This document shows, piece by piece, positions 11,360 through 20,219 of a stretch of 64,000 nt of DNA. Source of the DNA: Isoptericola jiangsuensis (GTDB lineage: Bacteria; Actinomycetota; Actinomycetes; Actinomycetales; Cellulomonadaceae); the NCBI RefSeq assembly GCF_002563715.1, contig NZ_PDJJ01000001.1:2976001-3040000 (forward strand), in the 5' to 3' direction. The position numbers and the translations under genes were made by a program. Each line of letters starts with the position of its first letter. Position 1 is the stretch's first letter. Under the pieces are notes generated by a model. The model saw only the letters and a program-made list of their open reading frames with translations. It searched no databases and had not been told where the DNA came from.

Positions 11360-12271
11360 GTGCTGTACTCGACCCTGACGCCCGCGGCGAAGCGCGCCGC
11401 GTTCCGCAGCCGTCTCGCCTCCGGGGAGATGCTGCAGCTCCCCGGCGCGTTCAACCCCCTGTCCGCCCGGCTGATCGAGCGCAAGGGGTTCGACGGCGTC
11501 TACGTCTCGGGCGCGGTGGTCGCGGCGGACCTCGGCCTGCCCGACGTCGGCCTGACGACGCTCACCGAGGTCGCCGGCCGGGCCGGGCAGATCGCCCGCA
11601 TGACGGACCTGCCCGTGCTGGTGGACGCCGACACCGGGTTCGGGGAGGCGATGAACGTCGCCCGCACGGTGCAGACGTTCGAGGACGCCGGGGTGGCGGG
11701 CCTGCACGTCGAGGACCAGGTCAACCCGAAGCGGTGCGGCCACCTCGACGGCAAGCAGGTCGTCGACGAGCCGACGGCGCTGCAGCGGATCCGCGCCGCG
11801 GTCACGGCCCGCCGGGACGAGAACCTGCTCGTCATGGCGCGCACCGACGTCCGCGCCGGCACGAGCCTGGAGGCGACGATCGAGCGGGCACAGGCCCTCG
11901 TGGACGCCGGGGCGGACGCCGTCTTCCCGGAGGCCCTGCGCGACCTCGACGAGTTCGCGGCCGTCGCCTCCGCCCTCGACGTGCCCGTCCTCGCGAACAT
12001 GACGGAGTTCGGCAAGTCGGAGCTGTTCACCGCGGCCCGCCTGCGTGACGCCGGCGTCGCGCTCGTCATCCACCCCGTGTCCCTGCTGCGCCTCGCGATG
12101 GGGGCCGCGGACCGCGCTCTCGACGCGCTGCGCACCGAGGGGTCGCTCACCTCGCAGGTCCCGCACATGCAGACCCGCGCCGAGCTGTACGACCTCCTGG
12201 ACTACCCCGCGTACGGCGCGTTCGACGCGGGCGTCTTCGACTTCTCCCTCGAAGGCCACCACCACCAGTGA
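11360..12271 (+). CDS. prpB: 2-methylisocitrate lyase
   Basis: Cleaves 2-methylisocitrate to pyruvate and succinate, the last step of the methylcitrate cycle. The 303-residue protein belongs to the isocitrate lyase/PEP mutase barrel family: VDADTGFGEAMNVART binds metal and KRCGHLDGK (~residues 124-132) carries the catalytic cysteine of the KKCGH type typical of PrpB. The GTG start has GAGGAGG well placed upstream and lies ten bases after prpD, so the genes are cotranscribed. Length matches PrpB rather than the larger isocitrate lyase AceA. Confidence 0.94.
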   Translation: MLYSTLTPAAKRAAFRSRLASGEMLQLPGAFNPLSARLIERKGFDGVYVSGAVVAADLGLPDVGLTTLTEVAGRAGQIARMTDLPVLVDADTGFGEAMNVARTVQTFEDAGVAGLHVEDQVNPKRCGHLDGKQVVDEPTALQRIRAAVTARRDENLLVMARTDVRAGTSLEATIERAQALVDAGADAVFPEALRDLDEFAAVASALDVPVLANMTEFGKSELFTAARLRDAGVALVIHPVSLLRLAMGAADRALDALRTEGSLTSQVPHMQTRAELYDLLDYPAYGAFDAGVFDFSLEGHHHQ

Positions 12272-12277
12272 CCCGCC

Positions 12278-12317
12278 TGCGTCCGCCGGGCACCACCCCG
12301 CCCGGCGGGCGGACGCA
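12278..12317 (+). terminator. Intra-operon hairpin between prpB and prpC
   Basis: TGCGTCCGCC and GGCGGACGCA form a perfect 10-bp outer stem with further pairing (CGGG/CCCG) inside. It fills most of the 70-base gap between prpB and prpC, whose own AAGGAG ribosome site lies beyond it. It could partly terminate or process the operon mRNA and so set different levels of PrpC. Confidence 0.5.
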
Positions 12318-12341
12318 CGTCATCCGAGCAAAGGAGCACCG

Positions 12342-13478
12342 ATGACCGACTCCCCCACCGTCGAGGTCCACCGCGGCCTGGCCGGCGTCGTCGCCGACAC
12401 CACGGCGATCTCCAAGGTCGACCCCGAGTCCAACTCGCTGCTGTACCGCGGCTACCCCGTGCAGGACCTCGCGGCCACGCAGCCGTTCGAGGCCGTCGCG
12501 CACCTGCTGTGGCACGGTGAGCTCCCCACCCCTGCCGAGCTCGCCGCGCTGGAGGCCCAGGAACGGGCCCTGCGGCCGATGGACGAGCGCACCCGGCGCG
12601 TCATCGACGACCTGCCGCTCGACACGCACCCGATGGACGTGGTGCGCACGGCCGTCAGCCAGCTCGGCGGGCTCGACGCCACGCTGCTACGCGACGGCGG
12701 TGTGCTGGACCCCGAGCTCAACCGCGGCCGCGCCGTCCACCTCCTCGCCCAGCTGCCCGGCATCGTCGCGTACGGCCAGCGGCGCCGGCGCGGCCTCGAG
12801 CCCGTCGCCCCTCGCGACGACCTCGACTACGCCCGCAACTTCCTGTGGCAGACGTTCGGCGAGGTGCCCGACGACGTCGTCGTCGACGCGTTCCGCACGT
12901 CGCTCGTGCTGTACGCCGAGCACTCCTTCAACGCCTCCACGTTCACGGCGCGCGTCGTCGCGTCCACCCTGTCGGACGTCTACTCGGCCGTCACCGCCGC
13001 CGTCGGCGCCCTCAAGGGCCCGCTGCACGGCGGCGCGAACGAGGCCGTCATGCACGCGTTCGCCGAGATCGGGTCCGCCGACCGGGCCGAGGCCTGGCTG
13101 GACGAGGCCCTGGCCGCGAAGCGGAAGGTCATGGGGTTCGGGCACCGCGTCTACCGCCACGGCGACTCCCGCGTCCCCGCCATGAAGGCCGCGCTCGACG
13201 CCCTCGTCGCGCACTACGACCGGCCCGACCTGGCGGCGCTCTACGACACCCTGGAGTCGGCGTTCGTCGCCCGCAAGGGCATCTACCCCAACCTCGACTA
13301 CCCCGCGGGCCCGGCCTACCACCTCATGGGCTTCGACACCGAGACGTTCACGCCGATCTTCGTCGCCGCCCGCGTCGTCGGCTGGACGGCGCACGTCGCC
13401 GAGCAGCAGGCGGCGAACTCCCTCATCCGCCCGCTCTCGGCGTACACCGGCCCGGCGCGACGCGACGTCCCGCGCTGA
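12342..13478 (+). CDS. prpC: 2-methylcitrate synthase / citrate synthase family
   Basis: Condenses propionyl-CoA with oxaloacetate to 2-methylcitrate, the entry step of the cycle. The 378-residue protein is a type I citrate synthase fold of the short bacterial kind: GPLHGGANEAVMHAF (~residues 226-240) and MGFGHRVYRHGDSR (~264-277) hold the two catalytic histidines. The ATG has AAAGGAG seven bases upstream. Position after prpD and prpB makes methylcitrate synthase the likely role, though these enzymes often also make citrate. Confidence 0.93.
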   Translation: MTDSPTVEVHRGLAGVVADTTAISKVDPESNSLLYRGYPVQDLAATQPFEAVAHLLWHGELPTPAELAALEAQERALRPMDERTRRVIDDLPLDTHPMDVVRTAVSQLGGLDATLLRDGGVLDPELNRGRAVHLLAQLPGIVAYGQRRRRGLEPVAPRDDLDYARNFLWQTFGEVPDDVVVDAFRTSLVLYAEHSFNASTFTARVVASTLSDVYSAVTAAVGALKGPLHGGANEAVMHAFAEIGSADRAEAWLDEALAAKRKVMGFGHRVYRHGDSRVPAMKAALDALVAHYDRPDLAALYDTLESAFVARKGIYPNLDYPAGPAYHLMGFDTETFTPIFVAARVVGWTAHVAEQQAANSLIRPLSAYTGPARRDVPR

Positions 13479-13490
13479 CCGCCGCGCGGT

Positions 13491-13536
13491 GCCGGTGCGC
13501 GGGCCGAGCCGGACCGGGTCCGCGCCGCGCACCGGC
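13491..13536 (+). terminator. Terminator of the prpDBC operon
   Basis: GCCGGTGCGCGG pairs perfectly with CCGCGCACCGGC (12 bp) around a 22-base loop that can fold further. It starts 12 bases after the prpC stop. Confidence 0.65.
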
Positions 13537-13576
13537 CCGCCGACCCGCCGAAGCGTGCGCTCCCTCGCCCGCCTCT

Positions 13577-13736
13577 GCGCTGACTCACGCACATCCACGC
13601 TGACTCGCGTGACGGTGCGCTGACTCGCGCGAACCAGCGCTGACTCACGTGACCTTGCGCTGACTCGCGTGGCGGTGCGCTGACTCGCGTGGCGGTGCGC
13701 TGACTCGCGTGGCGGTGCGCTGACTCGCGGGAAGCG
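13577..13736 (+). repeat. Eight tandem 20-bp repeats, core GCGCTGACTCRCG
   Basis: Eight units of exactly 20 bp begin at 13577, 13597, 13617, 13637, 13657, 13677, 13697 and 13717. Each opens with GCGCTGACTC or ACGCTGACTC, then G/A-C-G and about six variable bases; the later copies are identical (tail GTGGCGGT). The array fills the gap between the convergent ends of prpC and the CYTH gene, so it is not a promoter of either. The same core occurs at 46013-46120. No spacers of unique sequence are present, so it is not a CRISPR array. Function unknown. Confidence 0.9.
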
Positions 13737-13754
13737 GGTCGTGAGCCGACGGAG

Positions 13755-13859
13755 CCGGGTGGTGGGGGTGCGGGGCGCGCGGCTGGCCGGGCCTGGCGGG
13801 AGGCCGCGAGGAACGAGCGGCCGGATGGAAGCCGCGCGCCACGCACCCCCACCACCCGG
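13755..13859. repeat. 30-bp inverted repeat with nested hairpin
   Basis: The arms 13755-13784 and 13830-13859 are complementary at 29 of 30 positions. The 45-base loop between them can itself fold (GGCCGC/GCGGCC). It directly follows the 20-bp repeat array and precedes the CYTH gene end. It could act as a bidirectional terminator for the convergent genes, but the arms are far longer than terminators need, and it may be a structured RNA or a mobile repeat. Confidence 0.8.
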
Positions 13860-13860
13860 C

Positions 13861-13910
13861 GACCCGACCCAACCCGACAAGACCCGACGGGACCCGACGA
13901 GACCCGCCCC
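13861..13910 (+). repeat. Five 10-bp units of the GACCCGACNN type
   Basis: The 50 bases before the CYTH stop codon divide into five 10-bp units (GACCCGACCC, AACCCGACAA, GACCCGACGG, GACCCGACGA, GACCCGCCCC). The period is one helical turn. It closes the repeat island that starts at 13577. Confidence 0.75.
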
Positions 13911-14539
13911 TAGGTGGCGTCGATGGAGGTGTTCTCGCCGAAGTCCTCGCGGAACCGCGGGCCGGTACGGACGAGCTCCTGGGCGTACTCCGCGGCCCAC
14001 TCGGCGTAGGGCTGCACGGCGAGGGACTCGTTGGAGAACCGGCGGTCGTCGGTGATCTCGGTGACGCAGAAGTCGGGGATCTGGAGTCCGGTGACGGGGC
14101 CGGAGCGTTCGCACTCGGCGACGACGAGGGGGTGGTTGGCGCCGCCGAAGACGTCGAGGGACCAGCCGTCGGCGCCGATCCAGGCGGCGTAGCGGGTCTT
14201 GACGACGCGGGCGCCGCCGCGGCGGACGAGCTCGAGCGCGACGAGGGGGTCGAGCTCGCGCTCGGCCTCGTAGCGGGTGCCGCCGGCGGAGGGGCCCTTG
14301 ACGGTGACGGCGGCGAAGTCGACGCGGTCGCGGACGGCGTCGAGGACGTCGGCGGGGTCGCTCTGCGCGTCGAGGCGTCCGTCCACCCCGCCGGCCTGGA
14401 CGCGGACGCGGAGCGCGTACCCGCCGTCGGACAGGAAGTAGGACTGGACGATGAGCGACGGCGCGTCACGGAGCGCGTCGGGGAGGGCGCGGACGAGGAA
14501 GCGCCGTTCGAACTCGAAGTCGGTGTACGCGGTCGACAT
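13910..14539 (-). CDS. CYTH-domain protein
   Basis: A 209-residue protein of the triphosphate tunnel metalloenzyme superfamily, whose members hydrolyse triphosphates such as inorganic tripolyphosphate or thiamine triphosphate, or make cAMP. The hallmark ExExK-type motif appears at the N terminus as E9-F-E11-R-R13. Strands with alternating charged residues follow (ALRVRVQ, AAVTVKG, RYEAERELD, ARVVKTRYAAW). Substrate cannot be told from sequence. There is no ribosome site; TAGTGT ends seven bases before the ATG, suggesting a leaderless mRNA. The vanY-type gene on the same strand ends 47 bases upstream. Confidence 0.75.
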   Translation of the reverse strand: MSTAYTDFEFERRFLVRALPDALRDAPSLIVQSYFLSDGGYALRVRVQAGGVDGRLDAQSDPADVLDAVRDRVDFAAVTVKGPSAGGTRYEAERELDPLVALELVRRGGARVVKTRYAAWIGADGWSLDVFGGANHPLVVAECERSGPVTGLQIPDFCVTEITDDRRFSNESLAVQPYAEWAAEYAQELVRTGPRFREDFGENTSIDAT

Positions 14540-14546
14540 GCTGCCG

Positions 14547-14552
14547 ACACTA
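14547..14552 (-). promoter_or_regulatory. -10 box of the CYTH gene
   Basis: TAGTGT on the minus strand with seven bases to the ATG. This places the transcription start at the start codon. No Shine-Dalgarno sequence is visible. Confidence 0.45.
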
Positions 14553-14586
14553 CGCGCCCGCGGTGGTCGCGGGGCGGGGGCCGACG

Positions 14587-15432
14587 TCAGTGCCAGGTGG
14601 TGATCTTCTCGACGCCGGCGCGGTACTCCCAGTGCCAGGGCTCGTACTTGCCGGAGCCGCCGCGCTGCGCCCACGGCGGGTTCTCCCAGCCGTAGGCGGG
14701 GGCGTTGTCCCACAGCCAGCTGTAGACCTCGGAGCTGCCGGTCTCCTTGGAGCACAGGTCGATGGCGAGGCCCCAGCCGTGCATGGAGGTGCCGGGGGTG
14801 GCGGCGAGGTAGCCGCGGCTGGCCTTGACCGAGTACTGGGAGGACAGCGAGCGGTAGCTGTCGACGAGGCAGAGGTTGCGGCCGAAGCGGGCGTTGAACG
14901 CCTCGTTGAGCGCGCTGAGGGAGATCGCGGCGTCGGGCTGGAGCTGTTCGCCGTCCTGCCAGAGGGCGCACAGGGAGTGGTCGGCGAGCTGGCCGTTGCC
15001 GCCCTCGACGGGGGTGTCGCCGTCGCAGTCGGGCAGGGGTTCGCGCTCGGTGGCGCGGCTGGCGGCGGCGACGCTGCGCTCGCGGGGCGCGGCGGCGATG
15101 GCGGCGGAGGTGGCGGGCGCGGTGCTCCCGGACTGCAGGACCGCGAGGGTCGAGGGTCCGGTGGGCGCGGTCTCCAGGTCGAACGGGGAGCGGGCCTCGC
15201 TGTCGGCGCTGGCCGTGAGCGGGACGGCGATGGTGGCGGCGGCGAGGGAGCCGAGGACGGTCACGCGCGTCACCCAGGTGTGCCCGGCGGACGCGGCGTG
15301 GGTGCCGCGGGTGCGGGTCCGGGAGGCGGGTGCCGTCCGGCGGGGGGCGCGGCCTCCCCGGGCCTCCTCGGCCTCGCGGATCTCCCGACGGGAACGCGGG
15401 ACGGGGTTGCCGTCCGGCGACGTCGTGCCCAC
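14587..15432 (-). CDS. VanY-family D-Ala-D-Ala carboxypeptidase-like exported protein
   Basis: A zinc peptidase domain of the VanY/DacY type that would trim peptidoglycan stem peptides. The N terminus is cytoplasmic and basic, with one hydrophobic segment (VTVLGSLAAATIAVPLTASA, ~residues 59-78) acting as signal or anchor, then a low-complexity linker. The catalytic domain is C-terminal: SYRSLSSQYS, the zinc ligands in SMHGWGLAID (~215) and WHWEY (~269). The GTG at 15432 has AGGAGG four bases upstream and is preferred over a GTG seven codons earlier without one. A sigma-70-like promoter lies about 110 bases upstream. Confidence 0.8.
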   Translation of the reverse strand: MGTTSPDGNPVPRSRREIREAEEARGGRAPRRTAPASRTRTRGTHAASAGHTWVTRVTVLGSLAAATIAVPLTASADSEARSPFDLETAPTGPSTLAVLQSGSTAPATSAAIAAAPRERSVAAASRATEREPLPDCDGDTPVEGGNGQLADHSLCALWQDGEQLQPDAAISLSALNEAFNARFGRNLCLVDSYRSLSSQYSVKASRGYLAATPGTSMHGWGLAIDLCSKETGSSEVYSWLWDNAPAYGWENPPWAQRGGSGKYEPWHWEYRAGVEKITTWH

Positions 15433-15543
15433 GACACCTCCTGCCTCAGCCACGTCCGTGGCGCCGACTCGACCTGGTCCCGACCTGCGAGGACGTCGTC
15501 GTGACCCGTCCGGGCCACCGGGTCCTCACCGGTTCGTGACCGC

Positions 15544-15572
15544 ACACTAGCGGTGACGGACGTCTCGGCCAA
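15544..15572 (-). promoter_or_regulatory. Promoter of the VanY-type gene
   Basis: On the minus strand, TTGGCC (15567-15572), a 17-base spacer, then TAGTGT (15544-15549). Spacing is ideal for the housekeeping sigma factor. It predicts a leader of roughly 100 bases before the GTG. Confidence 0.55.
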
Positions 15573-15624
15573 GTCCCGAGTTGTTCAGGACTTGTTCACG
15601 CCGTGGGCGTCCCCGGGCGGGGCC

Positions 15625-16671
15625 TCAACGACGGCGCTGCATCGCGTCACGGACCTCGCCGACGAGCTCCTCGAGGATGTCCTCGAGGAACACGACGCCC
15701 ACCGTGCGGCCGCCGTCCTCCACGCGCGCGAGGTGCGCGCCGGTGCGCTGCATGGCCCGCAGCGCCTCCTCGACCTCGTCGCCGGGCGCGACGGACGCCA
15801 TCGCGCGCACGCGCCAGGACGGGACGGGGCGGGTGCGGTTGCCGTTGGTCGCGTAGAGCACGTCCTTGAGGTGCAGGTAGCCCAGCAGGGCGCCCGGCTC
15901 GGCGTCGTCGTCGCACAGCGGGAACCGGCTGTAGCCGGTGCGCGAGACGAGGTGCTCGACGTCGTCGGGGGTCGCCTGCGACGTGATGGTGACGAGCTCG
16001 GCGGACGGCACCATGACGTCGCCGGCCGTGCGCGACGAGAACTCGATGGCGCCGGTGAGCAGGCCCTGGTCGTCGTCGAGGACGCCCTCGGCGCGCGAGT
16101 GCTCGACGATGGACTGGACCTCCTCGACGGTGAACGCGGAGGCGACCTCGTCCTTCGGCTCGACGCCGAGCAGCCGCACGCAGTGGTTGGCGACCCAGTT
16201 GAGGGCGACGATGACGGGCTTGAGGACCCGGGCGACGAGGACGAGCGGCGGGGCGAACCACAGCGCGGCCGTCTCCGGCCCGGACACGGCCAGGTTCTTG
16301 GGGACCATCTCGCCGAGCACGACGTGCAGGTAGACGACGATGCCGAGCGCGATGACGAGGGCCACGGGGTGGACGAGCTGCTCGGGGACGCCCAGCGCCT
16401 CGAACGGGCCCTCGAGCAGGTGCGCGAGCGCGGGCTCGGCGATGATGCCGAGGCCGGTCGAGCAGACGGTGATGCCGAGCTGCGCGCACGCCAGCATGAG
16501 CGAGACGTGCTCCATCGCCCACAGGACGATCTTGGCGCGCTTCTCCCCCGCCTCGGCGCGGGGCTCGATGGTGCTGCGCCGCACGGACAGGACGGCGAAC
16601 TCGGCGCCGACGAAGAACGCGTTGGCGGCCAGCAGGAGCAGGCCGACCAGCAGGGCGGTCCCGGTGGTCAC
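15625..16671 (-). CDS. DUF21/CBS-domain membrane protein (CorB/HlyC type), second of pair
   Basis: A 348-residue protein with an N-terminal DUF21 (CNNM) transmembrane domain (ALLVGLLLLAANAFFVGAEF, then LVIALGIVVYLHVVLGEMVPKN) and a CBS pair at ~200-335 (DVMVPSAELVTI, TGYSRFPLCDDD, LEDILEELVGEV). Family members export Mg2+/Co2+ or regulate such export. It lacks the C-terminal CorC/HlyC domain found in its neighbour. The GTG overlaps the stop of the preceding gene by four bases (GTGA), so the pair is coupled and may form a hetero-oligomer. Confidence 0.85.
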   Translation of the reverse strand: MTTGTALLVGLLLLAANAFFVGAEFAVLSVRRSTIEPRAEAGEKRAKIVLWAMEHVSLMLACAQLGITVCSTGLGIIAEPALAHLLEGPFEALGVPEQLVHPVALVIALGIVVYLHVVLGEMVPKNLAVSGPETAALWFAPPLVLVARVLKPVIVALNWVANHCVRLLGVEPKDEVASAFTVEEVQSIVEHSRAEGVLDDDQGLLTGAIEFSSRTAGDVMVPSAELVTITSQATPDDVEHLVSRTGYSRFPLCDDDAEPGALLGYLHLKDVLYATNGNRTRPVPSWRVRAMASVAPGDEVEEALRAMQRTGAHLARVEDGGRTVGVVFLEDILEELVGEVRDAMQRRR

Positions 16672-17999
16672 GCGCCCACCTCCCGCACGCGCAGGCGTTC
16701 GACGCGGCGGGTCTCGACGACCTCGACGCGCAGCGCCACACCGTCGACGACGACCTCGTCGCCGGGCTCGGGGAGCCGCCCGAGGCGGTCCATGACGAGG
16801 CCGGCAAGGGTCTCGTAGGTGGCCCCCTCGGGCACGCGCAGACCGGTGGTCTCCTGGAGCTCGTCGGGGCGCAGCACGCCCGGCACGACCCACGAGCCGT
16901 CCGCCTGACGGGACACGCCGCCGCGCCGCCGGTCGTGCTCGTCGGCGACGTCGCCCACCAGCTCCTCCACCACGTCCTCCAGGGTGACGACACCGGAGGT
17001 GCCGCCGTACTCGTCGACGACGACCGCCATCTGCAGCCCGAGCCCGCGCAGCTCGACCAGGAGCGGTCCGAGCGTGACCGTCTCGGGGACGCGAGGCGCG
17101 TCGGTCATCAGCGCGGCGGCCGGCACGTCGTGGCGGCGCTCGAACGGCACGCCGACGGCGCGTCGCAGGTGCACGAGCCCGACGACGTCGTCACGGTCGT
17201 CGCCGATGACGGGGAACCGGGAGTGCCCGGTGCGGTGCGCGAGCGCGACCACCTCGGTGGCGCTGGTGTCCCGGTCGACGACGGACATGCGGGTGCGGTC
17301 GGTCATGACGTCGCGCGCGGTGAGCTCGTCGAGCTCGAGGGAGTTGGCGAGCAGCGTCGCGGTGCCGGCCTCCAGGGTGCCCTCCTGCGCGGAGCGCTTG
17401 ACGAGCGAGATCAGCTCGGACGCCGAGCGTGCGCCGGACAGCTCCTCGCGCGGTTCGACGCCGACGCGCCGCAGGATCGCGTTCGCGGACCCGTTGAGCA
17501 CCCGGATGAGCGGGCCGAAGACGATCGTGAAGACCCGTTGCAGCGGGACGACGGCGCGCGCGGTGGCGTGCGGCGCGGACAGCGCGAAGTTCTTGGGGAC
17601 GAGCTCGCCGAACAGCATGGAGAACGCGTTGACCACGACCAGCGCCAGCACGCCCGCGAGGACGGCCGCGACGCCCTCCCCGAGGGAGGTGGAGGCCAGG
17701 CCCGCGCCGAACAGCGACAGCAGGGCCGGCTGGGCGGTGTAGCCCAGCAGGATCGTGGTGACGGTGATGCCGACCTGGGCCGAGCTGAGCTCGGTCGACA
17801 GGTGCTTGAGCCCGGAGCGGACGATGCGGTCCCGACGATCGGGAGGCGTCCGGCCGGGCGACGGACTGTCGCCCTCCTCGTCGTCGGCCCCCACCACGGC
17901 AGGGTCCAACGTCACCAGGGAGAACTCGCTCGCCACGAAGATCGCGGTTCCGGCGGTGAGCAGCACGCCGAGGCCGACCAAGAGCACATCGGTCAGCAT
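16668..17999 (-). CDS. DUF21/CBS/CorC-HlyC membrane protein, first of pair
   Basis: A 443-residue paralogue of the next gene. Order: DUF21 membrane domain (LLVGLGVLLTAGTAIFVASE to GELVPKNFAL), CBS pair at ~205-335 (ARDVMTDRTRM, GHSRFPVIGDD, VVDEYGGTSGVVTLEDVVEE) and a C-terminal CorC_HlyC domain at ~355-440. Such proteins, often misnamed hemolysins, belong to the CNNM/CorC magnesium or cobalt efflux group. The ATG at 17999 fits the first membrane helix; a longer upstream reading has no support. It is transcribed divergently from the two-component system. Confidence 0.87.
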   Translation of the reverse strand: MLTDVLLVGLGVLLTAGTAIFVASEFSLVTLDPAVVGADDEEGDSPSPGRTPPDRRDRIVRSGLKHLSTELSSAQVGITVTTILLGYTAQPALLSLFGAGLASTSLGEGVAAVLAGVLALVVVNAFSMLFGELVPKNFALSAPHATARAVVPLQRVFTIVFGPLIRVLNGSANAILRRVGVEPREELSGARSASELISLVKRSAQEGTLEAGTATLLANSLELDELTARDVMTDRTRMSVVDRDTSATEVVALAHRTGHSRFPVIGDDRDDVVGLVHLRRAVGVPFERRHDVPAAALMTDAPRVPETVTLGPLLVELRGLGLQMAVVVDEYGGTSGVVTLEDVVEELVGDVADEHDRRRGGVSRQADGSWVVPGVLRPDELQETTGLRVPEGATYETLAGLVMDRLGRLPEPGDEVVVDGVALRVEVVETRRVERLRVREVGA

Positions 18000-18138
18000 G
18001 GTTCGTACCGCCGGCCGGTATATCGACTGTCGTCCATCGTGGACCGATGGTAACCGGTCGTCCGCGTGATGTCCCGTGACGGTCGCCACGCCAGCGTGTG
18101 CCCAGCGAAACCTCAGGTTCACCGTGCAAGATGGTGCA

Positions 18139-18867
<729 letters not shown>

Positions 18868-18868
18868 C

Positions 18869-19972
18869 GTGCCCGACGTGCACGACGACGGCGTCCGACG
18901 ACGCGACCACCGGCTGCCCGACGTCCGCCCGCTCGACCCGGTCCACTCGCTCAAGGCGAAGCTGGGCCTGCTGGTCGTGGCGAGCGTGACGGTCGCGGTC
19001 CTCATCACGTGGATCGGCCTGCGCAACGGCCTCGGGCCGAGCCGCACGTTCCCGCTGGCCATCATCGTGTCGCTGGTGCTCACGCAGCTGCTGGCGCGCG
19101 GCATGACGTCGCCGCTGCGGCAGATGACGGCGGCGGCCCGGGCGATGGCGGACGGCGACTACTCGATCCGCGTGCGGTCGACGAGCCGGGACGAGGTGGG
19201 GCAGCTCGCCCTGGCGTTCAACACGATGGCGCAGGACCTGGGCGCCTCGGACCGGGTGCGGCGCGACCTCATCGCGAACGTGTCGCACGAGCTGCGCACG
19301 CCGGTGGCGGCGCTGCAGGCGCAGCTGGAGAACCTCGTGGACGGGGTGACCGAGCCGACGCCGGCGGCCCTCGAGCTCTCGCTGGAGCAGACGGAGCGGC
19401 TGACCCGCCTGGTGACGTACCTGCTGGACCTGTCGCGGGTGGAGGCCGGGGCGTCGGCGCTCGTGCTGAGCGAGTTCTCCGTGGGCGACTTCCTCGAGGA
19501 GTGCGCGGAGGCCGTGTCGATGGTCGACGCCGCCAAGGGCCTGACGTACGTCGTGGACGTCACCCCGGAGGACCTCGCGCTGGAGGCCGACGTGGAGCGC
19601 CTGCGGCAGGTCGTGACGAACCTGCTCCAGAACGCGATCCGCCACTCGCCGTTCGGCGGGACGGTGCGGCTGGACGCCTACCCGGTGGGCGACAGCGTGG
19701 TAATCGAGGTGGGCGACGAGGGTCCCGGGATCGCTCCGGAGGACCGGGACCGGGTGTTCGAGCGCTTCGCCCGCGGGACGCCGTCGGGTCGTCCGGCGGC
19801 GACGGGCTCGAGCGGCGGCACGGGGATCGGCCTGGCGATCGTGCGCTGGGCGGTGGACCTGCACGGCGGGCACGTGGAGGTGGCCGACACGCCGGTCGGC
19901 GCGACGATGCGGGTGACGCTGCCCGCGGTGGCCCGCCCGGCCCCGGGCGTGTCGACCGAGACGCCCGTCTGA
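18869..19972 (+). CDS. Membrane sensor histidine kinase
   Basis: A 367-residue kinase partnering the regulator immediately upstream. Two membrane helices (LGLLVVASVTVAVLITWIG at ~32-50 and FPLAIIVSLVLTQLLA at ~61-76) enclose only about ten external residues, so it has almost no extracellular sensor and probably senses the membrane or internal state. A HAMP linker follows, then the HisKA box with H140 (NVSHELRTPVAAL), and an HATPase domain with N (LLQNAIRHS), G1 (DEGPGI) and G2 (GGTGIGLAI) boxes. The GTG start follows the regulator stop by one base. Confidence 0.93.
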   Translation: MPDVHDDGVRRRDHRLPDVRPLDPVHSLKAKLGLLVVASVTVAVLITWIGLRNGLGPSRTFPLAIIVSLVLTQLLARGMTSPLRQMTAAARAMADGDYSIRVRSTSRDEVGQLALAFNTMAQDLGASDRVRRDLIANVSHELRTPVAALQAQLENLVDGVTEPTPAALELSLEQTERLTRLVTYLLDLSRVEAGASALVLSEFSVGDFLEECAEAVSMVDAAKGLTYVVDVTPEDLALEADVERLRQVVTNLLQNAIRHSPFGGTVRLDAYPVGDSVVIEVGDEGPGIAPEDRDRVFERFARGTPSGRPAATGSSGGTGIGLAIVRWAVDLHGGHVEVADTPVGATMRVTLPAVARPAPGVSTETPV

Positions 19973-20157
19973 CCGTGATCTCCGTCACACCTGTCATGTG
20001 GCGGACATCTCGCCGTGAGGCGCGCATGACGGCTCTCGACACAATGTCGCCTCGTCCTTTCCCGCCCTATTACCCGACCCGCACGTCCCGGTGGGACAGG
20101 CCTCGCCGGGCCCGCGCCGCCGCCCCGCGAGCCGCTCCGGCCCGGAGCAGGAGGGCC

Positions 20158-20193
20158 TACCCTTGGTAGGTGCCCGGGGACACCCCTGGGCAC
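20158..20193 (+). promoter_or_regulatory. Possible kgd promoter and 5' hairpin
   Basis: TACCCT (20158-20163) is a good -10 box; its transcript would begin near 20170. Right there GTGCCC and GGGCAC (20170-20193) can pair, extended by GGGG/CCCC with one bulge, giving a hairpin at the very 5' end of a ~50-base leader. Such a stem could stabilise the mRNA or take part in control. Pattern-based only. Confidence 0.4.
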
Positions 20194-20219
20194 GACCGTC
20201 AACGAAGCAATGTGGGAAA

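Noticed and set aside
13577-13736. CRISPR array
   Set aside because: Units are 20 bp in tandem with no unique spacers, and no cas genes are present.
15454-15624. Cyclic di-AMP (ydaO-type) riboswitch before the VanY-type gene
   Set aside because: Such riboswitches precede wall hydrolase genes in actinobacteria, but the conserved elements are not visible here; a simple promoter explains the gap.
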